Assembly (NCBI GenBank): GCA_002503985.1
Contig: DASW01000007.1
Location: 1-64,000, forward strand
Direction of reading: 5' to 3'
Source of the DNA: Thermoplasmata archaeon UBA61
GTDB taxonomy: Archaea > Thermoplasmatota > Thermoplasmata > Lutacidiplasmatales > UBA184
Length of the DNA: 64,000 nt
The notes under the pieces were generated by a model. That model ran no database searches and had not been told where the DNA came from. It saw nothing but the letters and a program-made list of their open reading frames with translations. The stretch's first letter is position 1, and the number at the start of each line of letters is the position of its first letter. This document shows positions 8,479 to 16,922 of the stretch, piece by piece. A program made the position numbers and the translations under genes.

Positions 8479-9626
8479 CGCGCACTCTCCGCTCTCGTCC
8501 CGAGGACCGACTGGCGCGGGTGGTCCTCGACCAGTGCTTGGGGGTCCGTCGGGGGGAGACCGTCACGGTCGAGACCTGGAACCACACCCTTCCCTGGGCT
8601 CGGGCGTTCGTCCTCGAAGCCCTGCGTCGGGGATGCGAGCCCACGCTGGTGGTCGAGGACGAGGAGGCGTTCTTCCGCTCCCTGGCGCAGTCCGCCTCGC
8701 GTACGGTCCCAAGCGCGCCCGCGGCCCTGGCGGAGGCGAGCGACGCATACGTCTACTTTCCCGGCCCCGAACAGTTCCCTCGCCTCCTGGGACTGTCGAC
8801 CGAAGAGCTAGAGGCCGTGGTCGGACGGCACGGACCCGGGTGGTGGAGAGCGGCACGCAGGGCCGGGCTTCGAGCGGCCCGGCTCGCGGTGGCAGGGGCG
8901 ACCCCAACGGCAGCGGCCCGGTTCGGGGTGGACCCCGACGCTTGGCAGCGGGAGCTGGTGCAAGGGAGCCTCGTTTCCCCCGACCGACTCGCCCGGTCCG
9001 CGGGTCGGCTCGTGCGACGGCTGCATCGAGCCCACCAGGTCCGCGTCCGTCATCCGAACGGGACCGACATCACTTTCGAACTTCTCCGCGCGCCCCCGGT
9101 CATCGAGGACGGACGAGTGGACCGGGCCGACCGGCGCGCGGGTCGCCTCTGGACGCAGATCCCGACCGGGGTCGTGGCCGTCCCCCTCGCTCCGGGCGTC
9201 GCCGAGGGCGTTTGGGAATCGAACCGGGAGACGTACGACCGGTTCTCCGACCCTCCCGTCGCGCACGGAGCGCGGTTCACGTTCCATCGAGGGCGGCTCA
9301 CGGAGTACTCGTTCACCCAGGGAGGTGCCGCCTTCGACCGGGCGTACCTTCGGGGCGGACGGGGACGAGAACTGCCGGGCGCTCTCACCTTCGGGGTCAA
9401 CCCGGCGATCTCGCGCGCCCCCGAGGTCGGAGAGATCGCCGCGGGGACGGTCGGCCTCCTCCTCGGGGGGAACCGTTCGCTCGGGGGTCGCAACCCCTCG
9501 CGTTTCGCCTATCTCACCACCTTGGGCGACGCCAAGGTGGACCTCGACGGAGAACCGTTCCTCGAGGAGGGGACCCTCGTGCCCAGGGCGCGGGACTCGA
9601 AGTCGACGGGCGCCTCCGTCGAATGA
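8475..9626 (+). CDS. M29-type aminopeptidase-like protein
   Basis: The 383-residue product starts at GTG 8475, overlapping the nikR stop. Its layout resembles M29 (AmpS/leucyl aminopeptidase) proteins: an alpha/beta N-terminal half, then a C-terminal half with FTQGGAAFD and FGVNPAISRAPEVGEIAAG followed by GTVGLLLGGN. The His-containing segments expected near the end of the catalytic domain (GTVHIGLGDN-like and HxD) appear as GTVGLLLGGN and GDAKVDLDG. The metal site may therefore be degenerate, and catalytic activity is doubtful. Coupling to nikR suggests nickel-linked regulation. Confidence 0.6.
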   Translation: MTRTLRSRPEDRLARVVLDQCLGVRRGETVTVETWNHTLPWARAFVLEALRRGCEPTLVVEDEEAFFRSLAQSASRTVPSAPAALAEASDAYVYFPGPEQFPRLLGLSTEELEAVVGRHGPGWWRAARRAGLRAARLAVAGATPTAAARFGVDPDAWQRELVQGSLVSPDRLARSAGRLVRRLHRAHQVRVRHPNGTDITFELLRAPPVIEDGRVDRADRRAGRLWTQIPTGVVAVPLAPGVAEGVWESNRETYDRFSDPPVAHGARFTFHRGRLTEYSFTQGGAAFDRAYLRGGRGRELPGALTFGVNPAISRAPEVGEIAAGTVGLLLGGNRSLGGRNPSRFAYLTTLGDAKVDLDGEPFLEEGTLVPRARDSKSTGASVE

Positions 9627-9674
9627 GGCAGGTAGGTCGCTCCGGCCTCGGCCCCCTCGCCCAGTGGGGTGGGC

Positions 9675-10604
9675 CTAGGACGAGAGAGGGGAGGAGTCAA
9701 TCCGCCCGGCGAATTCCTTGAGCAGTCCCCCAGCGACCTCGAGATGGCGGGCGGAGATCTGCTCGACGTTCACTCCGATCGGGACCGTGAGGCGCTCCGT
9801 GCGGGCCATTCGCGTGACATCCTCCCACACCGAGACGGCGATCGTCCCGCTCCGGCGGACCGCCTCGCTCTCCTCTCCCTCGAGGATCGCGCGCTCGGCC
9901 GAATCGGGAAGGTCCGCGCCGAGCCAGCGGACGAACTGGGCGTCCTCGTCGTCCGCGATGGGGGCCACGCTGAGCAGCACGGCCGCCGGTGGGAAGGACG
10001 CCTGGCGGCAGAGAAGGTCGTAGCGAAGGAGGACCTCGCGCACCGCCTCGGAGTTGAAGAGGAGCTGCGTCGTGAAGAACGACGCGCCGGCTCGCGTTTT
10101 CGCCAGCATCCGGTGCGCCTCGCCCGCCCGCTGAGGGATCGCGATGTTGCCGATCGACCCGCCCGCCGCGGTGAAGGTCGGCCGACAGAGCCGGTCGGCT
10201 TCGGCGACCGGAGGTCCCGGGTACGGAATGTACCGGCTGCTTCCCCCTACGAGGATGACGTGCCGGACTCCTCGGTCGACCGTCTCGCGGGCCCATTGCT
10301 CGACCGCGGGAATGTCAGGTAGGTGCGCGACGACCTTGTTCGTGATCACCTCGCGTCCGGTGCGCTCGGCGAGCACCCGCGCGTACGCCCGGGGGTCCCC
10401 CGACCGGTAGTGCGGCTTGCCTTCGTGGTTCTCATCGACGAGCTCGGGAATGACGAGGGCGTCCACCCGCGGTACGGTCTCGATCAACCGAACGAGGGCG
10501 TCCGTACGTTCCGCGACCCGATGCGCGGGGGTCCGCGCGGGCGACGGCACGGGTTCGAAGAACAACGGTGAGGTGCGGAGCGCTTCGGAAAGAGGACGAG
10601 CCAT
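9675..10604 (-). CDS. MetF-like methylenetetrahydrofolate reductase family protein
   Basis: The 309-residue TIM-barrel protein has an opening LFFEPVPSPA, then ILVGGSSRYIPYPGP, IGNIAIPQRAGEAHRMLAK and GASFFTTQLLFN, the order seen in MTHFR/MetF barrels. MetF reduces methylene-tetrahydro(methano)pterin or folate using flavin; archaeal homologues of this short type are poorly characterised and may act on another C1 carrier. It lies convergent with the peptidase gene and divergent from the ABC operon. Family fairly sure, substrate uncertain. Confidence 0.7.
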   Translation of the reverse strand: MARPLSEALRTSPLFFEPVPSPARTPAHRVAERTDALVRLIETVPRVDALVIPELVDENHEGKPHYRSGDPRAYARVLAERTGREVITNKVVAHLPDIPAVEQWARETVDRGVRHVILVGGSSRYIPYPGPPVAEADRLCRPTFTAAGGSIGNIAIPQRAGEAHRMLAKTRAGASFFTTQLLFNSEAVREVLLRYDLLCRQASFPPAAVLLSVAPIADDEDAQFVRWLGADLPDSAERAILEGEESEAVRRSGTIAVSVWEDVTRMARTERLTVPIGVNVEQISARHLEVAGGLLKEFAGRIDSSPLSS

Positions 10605-10827
10605 GGTTACCGTTCGGGCGGGTCATGTCGGGGGGCGGGGACGGGATAAATCGTTTCGTCCTCGGACGGGATTGCAGAGAGCGCAACCGCGGGTCGCGAT
10701 AAGCAATCGACCGGTGTCGGTCCACGACGCTCGTTCGACCCAGGGCTGGCGGGCGCGGAAGCGCGCCCGGACCAACCGGGAACGGTCGCGGCGAGACCTC
10801 TTATCCTTCGAATCTAGGACCGCGCCG

Positions 10828-11760
10828 ATGTCGGCGGCGATCGAGGTCGAGGGCCTCGTGAAGCGTTATGGGACGCTCGCGGCCGTCGACGGCATCGAAT
10901 TCTCCGTCCCGCCCGGGACCGTCTTTTCCTTCCTCGGCCCCAACGGGGCCGGCAAGACGACCACGACCGAGATCCTGGAGGGGCTGCGGCATGCCACAGA
11001 GGGAGAGGTTCGGGTCCTGGGGCTCGACCCCTGGAAGGAGGGAGCGGCGCTCCATCGACGCATCGGGGTCATCCCTCAGGACTTCCGCTTCTTCGAAAAG
11101 ATCACCCCGAAGGAGGCGATCGAGTACTACCGCGCCCTGTTCCACACCCGGGTCGACCCGCACGCCCTCCTCGAGCAGGTCGAGCTCGCGGACAAGGCGG
11201 ACGCGCGGTTCGACACGCTGTCCGGCGGTCAGAAGCAGAAGCTCGGGCTCGCGCTGGCGCTCACGAACGACCCGGAGATATGCTTCTTGGACGAGCCGAC
11301 CACGGGCCTCGACCCGCATGCCCGCCGGGCGATCTGGGCGGTCATCCGAACGCTGAAGCGCGAGGGTCGAACGGTCTTCCTAACGACCCATTACCTCGAG
11401 GAGGCCGAGCTCCTCGCCGACCGAGTGGCGATCATCCACCGCGGCAAGATCATCGCCTCGGGAAGCCCGGCGGAGATCATCCGGGCTCACGGGAAACCGG
11501 CCCGCATGAGCGTAGAGGGGAGTCCCGCGCTCGCGGCCTACCTGCAGATGAACCTCGGCGCCTCCGCGGTCGTGGAGGACGGAAAGGTCTCGGTGACCCT
11601 CTCCGATAAGGGGGACGCCCTCAAGGTCCTGACCGCCATCGAAGCGAGCGGACTTCCCTGGTCCTCGTTCACGACGACCCAGGACACCTTGGACGACGTC
11701 TTCGTCCGCCTGGTCGGCCAGATGGACGAAGGCGCGCTCAAGACGGAAGGCACGCCATGA
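10828..11760 (+). CDS. ABC-2 exporter ATP-binding subunit
   Basis: This 310-residue DrrA/CcmA-type ATPase has Walker A GPNGAGKTT (37-45), Q-loop VIPQDF, signature LSGGQKQKL (about 131), Walker B CFLDEPTTGLDP (about 152-163) and switch TTHYLEE. A C-terminal domain of about 80 residues is typical of drug or lipid exporters. Its stop overlaps the permease start by ATGA. It energises the permease encoded next; substrate unknown. Confidence 0.92.
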   Translation: MSAAIEVEGLVKRYGTLAAVDGIEFSVPPGTVFSFLGPNGAGKTTTTEILEGLRHATEGEVRVLGLDPWKEGAALHRRIGVIPQDFRFFEKITPKEAIEYYRALFHTRVDPHALLEQVELADKADARFDTLSGGQKQKLGLALALTNDPEICFLDEPTTGLDPHARRAIWAVIRTLKREGRTVFLTTHYLEEAELLADRVAIIHRGKIIASGSPAEIIRAHGKPARMSVEGSPALAAYLQMNLGASAVVEDGKVSVTLSDKGDALKVLTAIEASGLPWSSFTTTQDTLDDVFVRLVGQMDEGALKTEGTP

Positions 11761-12884
11761 AAGCGCGACACATCGCCGCCGACCTGCGGATCGTCTCTCG
11801 GACCTACCTCCGCAACCCCGTGGCGCTGTTTTTCTCGCTGATCTTCCCGATCATCCTGATCACGATGTTCGGGCTCATCTTCTCCGCAGTTGGGACCGGC
11901 GCGGTCACGCTCGTCGTCGTTAACGAAGACCACAACCCCCAGGGCGGCCCTACCGCCGAGAGCAGCGCGTTCCTCGCTGCGCTCAATTCCACGAGCGTCG
12001 TGAACGTCCAGCTCGTCTCGGTCACGCCCCAGAACTTCTCCACGTACCTCGGCCAGAACGACTACTCGGCCGGGCTCGTGATACCGGCCGGGTTCCAGAA
12101 CGATTACCTCAACCGTACGCCGGTCAACCTCACTCTCTACACGAACCCCGAGGACGCGTCATCGACCGGAACGGTCGTGGGAGCGGTCCAGGGCGTCGCG
12201 AACGGCTTCAACCTGAGGGCCGTCTGCAGCGGGACGTCGTGCGCTCCGACCATCGGCTTCACGACCCTGAACGTTGGGAGCCAGGTGTACAAGTACATCG
12301 ACTACCTCATTCCCGGGCTCATCGGCTTCGCAATCCTGACGAGCCCGATGTTCTCGATGGTCGACATCGCCTCGTCGTACCGGAAGGAAGGGATCTTCCG
12401 GCAGCTCTCCCTCACGCCGATCACTCGGGCGGAGTGGCTCACCTCTCGGATCGTGTGGTACGTGGGCTTGACGTTCGTTACGGCCGGGATCATGATCGGC
12501 GCGGGGATCTTCCTGTTCAACGCCCACGTCCAGCTCACGCTCGGGCTGATCCCCTTCCTCGTGGTCGGGCCCTTCTTCTTCGTCTCGCTCGGCATGCTCG
12601 CCGGCTCGGTGGCCAAGACACCGGAGAGCGCCGCGCTGATAGGGAACATCATCACGTTCCCGATGATGTTCCTCTCGGGGACGTTCTTCACCGTCTCCAG
12701 CATGCCCATGGGGCTGCAGGAGTTCGCTCACATCCTTCCACTGTACTACGTGATCGACGGGATGAACCAGGTGATGCTGTTCTCGAACACCTCCCGGGCG
12801 CTCTTCGACCTGCTGGTGGTCCTCATCGGCTCGGTGGTCGTCTTCCTGCTCGCCATCCGTCTGTTCAAGTGGCGGGATGAATGA
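11757..12884 (+). CDS. ABC-2 type permease
   Basis: The 375-residue protein has one N-terminal transmembrane helix, a large extracytoplasmic domain (about residues 45-175, with a Cys pair CSGTSC) and five to six C-terminal helices with the ABC-2 pattern (SSYRKEGIFRQLSLTPITR, then MMFLSGTFFTVSSMP and LPLYYVIDGM). It forms the membrane channel for the ATPase upstream. It overlaps the next gene by ATGA. Export of a small molecule or lipid is inferred from family. Confidence 0.9.
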   Translation: MKARHIAADLRIVSRTYLRNPVALFFSLIFPIILITMFGLIFSAVGTGAVTLVVVNEDHNPQGGPTAESSAFLAALNSTSVVNVQLVSVTPQNFSTYLGQNDYSAGLVIPAGFQNDYLNRTPVNLTLYTNPEDASSTGTVVGAVQGVANGFNLRAVCSGTSCAPTIGFTTLNVGSQVYKYIDYLIPGLIGFAILTSPMFSMVDIASSYRKEGIFRQLSLTPITRAEWLTSRIVWYVGLTFVTAGIMIGAGIFLFNAHVQLTLGLIPFLVVGPFFFVSLGMLAGSVAKTPESAALIGNIITFPMMFLSGTFFTVSSMPMGLQEFAHILPLYYVIDGMNQVMLFSNTSRALFDLLVVLIGSVVVFLLAIRLFKWRDE

Positions 12885-13420
12885 CGAGCGAACCCTCCCC
12901 CACCCCGGTCGACGTCCCCTTGTTTCGGGACCTGATGGGTCGCTGGTCGACCGGGGTTTCGGTCGTCACGGCTCGGGACGGCCCTCTCGACGCCGGCCTC
13001 ACCGTGAACGCCTTCCTGTCGGTCTCTCTCGCCCCGCCGTCGGTCCTCGTGAGCTTAACCGAGGACGCCGACACAACCCCCGTCATCGACAGGACCGGGC
13101 TCTTCGCGGTCAACTTCCTCGCGGCCGACCAGCGCGCCGTGAGCGAGCGGTTCGCCCGTGCGGTGCCTCCGACCGACAAGTTCACGGACCTTCCCGTGCA
13201 CCGGGGTCAGACGGGCGTAGCTCTGTTAGAGGGCACCCTGGGCGCGATTGAGTGTCGCGTGGTCTCCCGCGCGCCCGCGTATGACCACGTCCTCTTCGTC
13301 GGGCAGGTCGTCCGCGCCGAGCTCGGGCGGAACGCCCCTCCCCTCGTCTTCTTCCGGTCCGCCTACGCCGAGGCCGAACCGGGCGACCGGCTTCACCTGG
13401 GGACCGGCGGGAAACGCTAG
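12881..13420 (+). CDS. Flavin reductase-like (FMN-binding split barrel) protein
   Basis: This 179-residue protein has the HpaC/flavin_reduct fold: FRDLMGRWSTGVSVVTA, GLTVNAFLSVSLAPPSVLVSL and FAVNFLAADQRAVSERFA are characteristic FMN-binding segments. Such enzymes reduce FMN/FAD with NAD(P)H for a partner monooxygenase, or act as flavoproteins on their own. It is translationally coupled to the exporter permease, which is an odd pairing, and no monooxygenase is nearby. Confidence 0.85.
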   Translation: MTSEPSPTPVDVPLFRDLMGRWSTGVSVVTARDGPLDAGLTVNAFLSVSLAPPSVLVSLTEDADTTPVIDRTGLFAVNFLAADQRAVSERFARAVPPTDKFTDLPVHRGQTGVALLEGTLGAIECRVVSRAPAYDHVLFVGQVVRAELGRNAPPLVFFRSAYAEAEPGDRLHLGTGGKR

Positions 13421-13458
13421 GAGTCGCGCCTTTAACCTCCGTCGGAGCTGGTCGGACG

Positions 13459-14427
13459 ATGGTCGGAGAGGATCGAGCGGTCCGGGTGGCGATCCTGGGC
13501 AGCGGCCCTGCCGGGCTCACCGCGGCGCTCTACGCGGCCCGCGCCGAGCTGAAGCCCGTCGTCATCTCGGGCGTTCCCCCGGGAGGCCAGCTCCTCATCA
13601 CCACGGACGTCGAGAACTACCCCGGGTTCCCCGAGGGGATCCAGGGCCCCGAGCTCGTCGACCGGATGCGACGACAGGCCGCCCGTTTCGGCGCTGAGTT
13701 CGTGGACGACAACGTGACACGGGTCGACCTCGCGAAGCGTCCCTTCGTCCTCGAGACCGGCTCCCGCGGAGCGGTGCGAGCGGAGGCCGTGATCGTCGCG
13801 ACCGGCGCGAACGCCCGCTGGCTCGACCTGCCGTCCGAGAACCGCTTGAAGGGCCACGGGGTCTCCGCCTGCGCGACGTGCGACGGGTTCTTCTTCAAAG
13901 GGAAGGAGCTCGCAGTCGTCGGCGGCGGCGACACCGCGATGGAAGAGTCGCTCTTCCTAACGAACTTCGCCACGCACGTCACCATCATCCACCGACGGGA
14001 CAAGTTCCGCGCGAGCTCGATCATGATCGAGCGGGCCCGCAGCCACCCGAAGGTCTCGTTCCTTCTCGACTCGGTGGTCGAGGAGGTCCTCGGTCGCGAG
14101 ACGGTGGAAGGCCTTCGCGTGAAGAACGTTCGGACGGGGGCGGTGACGGACCTCCAGGTCGGGGGCCTGTTCGTCGCAATCGGCCACGTCCCCGCGACCG
14201 ACGTCTTCCGCGGTGCCCTCGAGCTCGACCCCGAAGGCTACGTCACGGTCCACCAAGGGACGCGGACGAGCGTCGAAGGGGTCTTCGCGGCCGGTGACGT
14301 GCACGACCGGCGGTACCGGCAGGCGGTCAGCGCGGCCGGCTCCGGTTGCATGGCCGCGATCGACGCCGAACGCTGGCTCGCCGAGCACGAGCGGCCCCAC
14401 GCCCCGCCGCCGCCCAAGTCGGCCTAA
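13459..14427 (+). CDS. trxB: Thioredoxin reductase
   Basis: The 322-residue FAD-dependent disulfide reductase has FAD motif GSGPAGL (14-20), the redox pair Cys138-Ala-Thr-Cys141 (ACATCDGFFF), NAD(P)-site GGGDTAMEE and the C-terminal GVFAAGDV. It transfers electrons from NAD(P)H to thioredoxin. A TATA-like CTTTAAC precedes it by about 30 bases. No thioredoxin is encoded next to it. Confidence 0.94.
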   Translation: MVGEDRAVRVAILGSGPAGLTAALYAARAELKPVVISGVPPGGQLLITTDVENYPGFPEGIQGPELVDRMRRQAARFGAEFVDDNVTRVDLAKRPFVLETGSRGAVRAEAVIVATGANARWLDLPSENRLKGHGVSACATCDGFFFKGKELAVVGGGDTAMEESLFLTNFATHVTIIHRRDKFRASSIMIERARSHPKVSFLLDSVVEEVLGRETVEGLRVKNVRTGAVTDLQVGGLFVAIGHVPATDVFRGALELDPEGYVTVHQGTRTSVEGVFAAGDVHDRRYRQAVSAAGSGCMAAIDAERWLAEHERPHAPPPPKSA

Positions 14428-14456
14428 GGCCGGACCCGGTTCCTTCGCTGGATATC

Positions 14457-14465
14457 CTTTAATAT
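14457..14465 (+). promoter_or_regulatory. TATA box of the ferredoxin/GGR operon
   Basis: CTTTAATAT starts 39 bases before the ferredoxin ATG, in an otherwise GC-rich gap. Confidence 0.65.
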
Positions 14466-14495
14466 CGTCTGGCCCGGTGCACGCGAGGTCGGGCG

Positions 14496-14687
14496 ATGCC
14501 AGGCAAGAAGCATCTTCACATCGAGTCCTCGGGTCAGCTCTGCATCTACTGCGGGGCCTGCGTGGGGATCTGCCCGCTGAACTGCATCTACCTTGACGAG
14601 ACCCGGATCACCTTCGACGAGAAGGTCTGCACGCGCTGCGAGATCTGCGTGAAGGCCTGCCCGGTCGGCGCGATCGAGATCGGGTGA
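14496..14687 (+). CDS. 2[4Fe-4S] ferredoxin
   Basis: This 63-residue protein carries two complete cluster motifs: Cys16/19/22/26 (CIYCGACVGICP) and Cys45/48/51/55 (CTRCEICVKACP). It lies 22 bases before the geranylgeranyl reductase. Archaeal reductases that saturate membrane isoprenoids can take electrons from such a ferredoxin, so it is probably the dedicated donor. A cytoplasmic low-potential carrier is inferred. Confidence 0.93.
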   Translation: MPGKKHLHIESSGQLCIYCGACVGICPLNCIYLDETRITFDEKVCTRCEICVKACPVGAIEIG

Positions 14688-14709
14688 GCGGGCGGAGGGT
14701 TCGAAGTCC

Positions 14710-15897
14710 ATGTCCGACCTGAAAACGGACGTCCTGGTCATCGGTGCGGGTCCCGCCGGCAGCATGACGGCCAAGTGGGCCGCGAAGAACGGCGCGAAGG
14801 TCGTGATGATCGAGAAGCGGCAGGAGATCGGCAGCCCGGTTCGCTGCGGCGAGGGGATCAGCAAGTCGTGGCTCGAAGGCGTCGGCATCAAGCCCGGCCG
14901 CTGGATCAACCTCGAGGTCGAGGGCGCGCGCATCTTCTCGCCCAGCGAGAAGGTCTTCGAGATCAACGAGAAGGACGCGGGGAACGAGGTCGGCTACGTC
15001 GTCGAGCGGACCGCGTTCGACAAGCAGCTCGCGATCGACGCCGCGAACGTGGGCGTCGATGTGTTCCTCAAGACGGCCGCGGTGACGATGCTGAAGGAGA
15101 ACGGCCGCATCGTCGGGGCCAAGGTCAAGCGGTCCGGAGAGACGTTCGAGATCCACGCTCCGGTCACGATCGGCGCGGACGGCTTCGAGAGCCAGGTCGG
15201 GCGTTGGGCGGGAATCCCCACCAACATCTCGACGCGCGACATGGATACCTGTCTCCAGTACCGGATGACGAACGTCGATTGCGACGTCCGCTACTGCGAC
15301 TTCTACCTCGGCAAGGTGGCCCCGGGCGGCTACGTGTGGATCTTCCCGAAGGCCGAGGGCCTCGCCAACGTCGGGATCGGCGTGCAGGTGAGCAAGGTGA
15401 CGGCGATGGCCGACGCTCGGACCTATCTCGACCGCTGGATCGACCACCACCCCGGCTACGCGAAGGGCAAGAAGATCGACATGGTCGGCGGCGGGGTCTC
15501 GATCTCGGCGCCGATCAAACAGACGGTCGCCGACGGGATCATGCTCGTCGGGGACGCCGCCCGGATGATCGACCCGCTCACCGGCGGCGGTATCGCGAAC
15601 GGCTGCATCGCCGGGAAGATCTGCGGGACCGTCGCCGCGGAGGCCGTCCACGCGGGCACGCCGACGAAGGAGTTCTTCCAGAAGTACGAGAAGGGCTGGC
15701 GCGCCCTCCTCGAGGAGAAGCTCTACCGCAACTGGCTCGCGAAGGAGAAGCTCGTCCAACTGAGCGACGAGGTGTTCGACAAGGTCATCGACGTCCTCCA
15801 GGGCTATAAGCTCGAGAAGCTGAGCGTCCACAACATCCTCAAGGCGGTCCACGAAAAGTACCCGGAGGTGACGAAGGAGTTCGAGGAGTTCCTCTGA
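14710..15897 (+). CDS. Digeranylgeranylglycerophospholipid (geranylgeranyl) reductase
   Basis: This 395-residue FAD enzyme has dinucleotide motif VIGAGPAGSMTA (10-21), the family Cys-containing RCGEGIS segment (about 56), PGGYVWIFPK and the second FAD motif LVGDAARMIDPLTGGGI. The family saturates the double bonds of archaeal membrane lipids and related isoprenoids. The length and the upstream ferredoxin fit archaeal GGR. Its role in making the saturated ether lipid membrane is well supported; which isoprenoid it prefers is not visible. Confidence 0.93.
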   Translation: MSDLKTDVLVIGAGPAGSMTAKWAAKNGAKVVMIEKRQEIGSPVRCGEGISKSWLEGVGIKPGRWINLEVEGARIFSPSEKVFEINEKDAGNEVGYVVERTAFDKQLAIDAANVGVDVFLKTAAVTMLKENGRIVGAKVKRSGETFEIHAPVTIGADGFESQVGRWAGIPTNISTRDMDTCLQYRMTNVDCDVRYCDFYLGKVAPGGYVWIFPKAEGLANVGIGVQVSKVTAMADARTYLDRWIDHHPGYAKGKKIDMVGGGVSISAPIKQTVADGIMLVGDAARMIDPLTGGGIANGCIAGKICGTVAAEAVHAGTPTKEFFQKYEKGWRALLEEKLYRNWLAKEKLVQLSDEVFDKVIDVLQGYKLEKLSVHNILKAVHEKYPEVTKEFEEFL

Positions 15898-15915
15898 ACC
15901 TCCTTCCGTTCGTCC

Positions 15916-16539
15916 ATGCCCGGCGCCCCGAACCGCCCCCCGGAAAAGGCCCCCGAAGCCCCGACCGCTCCCCCGTTCCACGAGACCCCGGGCCAGAAGG
16001 CGCTCCGCCGTCTGGTCCCGACCCGGGTCGCGCTCCTGCTCGACACCTGGAAGGGCGCTCCGAGCCCGGAGCTGGTCGGCCCGTTCCAGAAGGCCGAGGC
16101 GGCGTTCGCGCAGGGCGACTTCGCGGCCGCGCTGACAGCCCTCGACCTTCTCTCGGTCCGCTTCGCCGAGCCTCGCTGGACGACCCTTCCTGAGCCGTTC
16201 CGGCTCCTGCGCGTCGCGATCTTCGCTCCGATGCCCCCTTCCTGGGACCCGGATCACGCCCTCCCGGCCTCGGAGAAGGACGCGAAGAAAGCACGGAAGA
16301 CCGCGGATGAGCAACTCGCGCTCGCCCGGGGATGCTTGGCCTGGGCGGCCGCGCACAGCGTCTCGACCACCGACCTCGCCCCGAGGCTCGAGACGGCGGC
16401 GGCGCATCTCGCGGAGCCCGAGGGCCTAATGCCCTTCTACGCGGAGATCGACGCGATATGGACCGGTCTCCACGGGCGGCTGCCCACCCCGAAGTCCGGG
16501 GCCGCTCCGACCCCCGCGGCCCATCCCGAGGAAGCGTAG
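15916..16539 (+). CDS. Uncharacterised helical protein
   Basis: The 207-residue product starts 18 bases after the lipid reductase. It has a Pro-rich N-terminus and Ala-rich helices (LVGPFQKAEAAFAQGDFAAALTALDLL) reminiscent of a helical hairpin or TPR-like unit, and no transmembrane segment. The next gene shares the HxxDQAFREGD-type helix pattern. Codon use matches the neighbours. I do not recognise a family. Confidence 0.7.
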   Translation: MPGAPNRPPEKAPEAPTAPPFHETPGQKALRRLVPTRVALLLDTWKGAPSPELVGPFQKAEAAFAQGDFAAALTALDLLSVRFAEPRWTTLPEPFRLLRVAIFAPMPPSWDPDHALPASEKDAKKARKTADEQLALARGCLAWAAAHSVSTTDLAPRLETAAAHLAEPEGLMPFYAEIDAIWTGLHGRLPTPKSGAAPTPAAHPEEA

Positions 16540-16545
16540 GGACGC

Positions 16546-16896
16546 GTGACCGAAGACCCGCCCAAGGGCGGTCGACGGCGCGTCCGTCGCGGCGAGGGGG
16601 AGGTGACGCAGTGGCCTCGAGGCCTGGTCGACTACACACCGACCGGTGCCCCCGAGCAAACCCCCTCGCCTGACGAGGACCGGGACCTGAACCGGCTCCG
16701 CCTCGCCTCCCGGCTCCTCGGCTTCGCGCGGGCCCAGGGCCTCTCGGTCGACGCCGCGGTCGCCCGCCTGCACCGGGCGGACCAGGCGTTCCGTGAGGGC
16801 GACCGGGAGAAAGGGCGGCGGCTCGTGGACGACGTCCTCACCGAGGTGGAAGCGCTCACCGACCCCGTTCGGCGCTCCGAGAAGCCCACCTCTTAA
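16546..16896 (+). CDS. Uncharacterised small helical protein
   Basis: The 116-residue product begins at GTG 16546, six bases after the preceding stop. The first 50 residues are basic and disordered-looking; the remainder is helical (RLLGFARAQGLSVDAAVARLHRADQAFREGDREKG), similar in style to the upstream protein. It likely belongs to the same operon. No function can be assigned. Confidence 0.65.
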   Translation: MTEDPPKGGRRRVRRGEGEVTQWPRGLVDYTPTGAPEQTPSPDEDRDLNRLRLASRLLGFARAQGLSVDAAVARLHRADQAFREGDREKGRRLVDDVLTEVEALTDPVRRSEKPTS

Positions 16897-16922
16897 AGGG
16901 CGGCGAGCTGTCCGCACTCGCC

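Noticed and set aside
14608..16407. A 599-codon minus-strand open frame
   Set aside because: It is antisense to the geranylgeranyl reductase and neighbours, with Arg/Asp-rich low-complexity content typical of GC-rich shadows.
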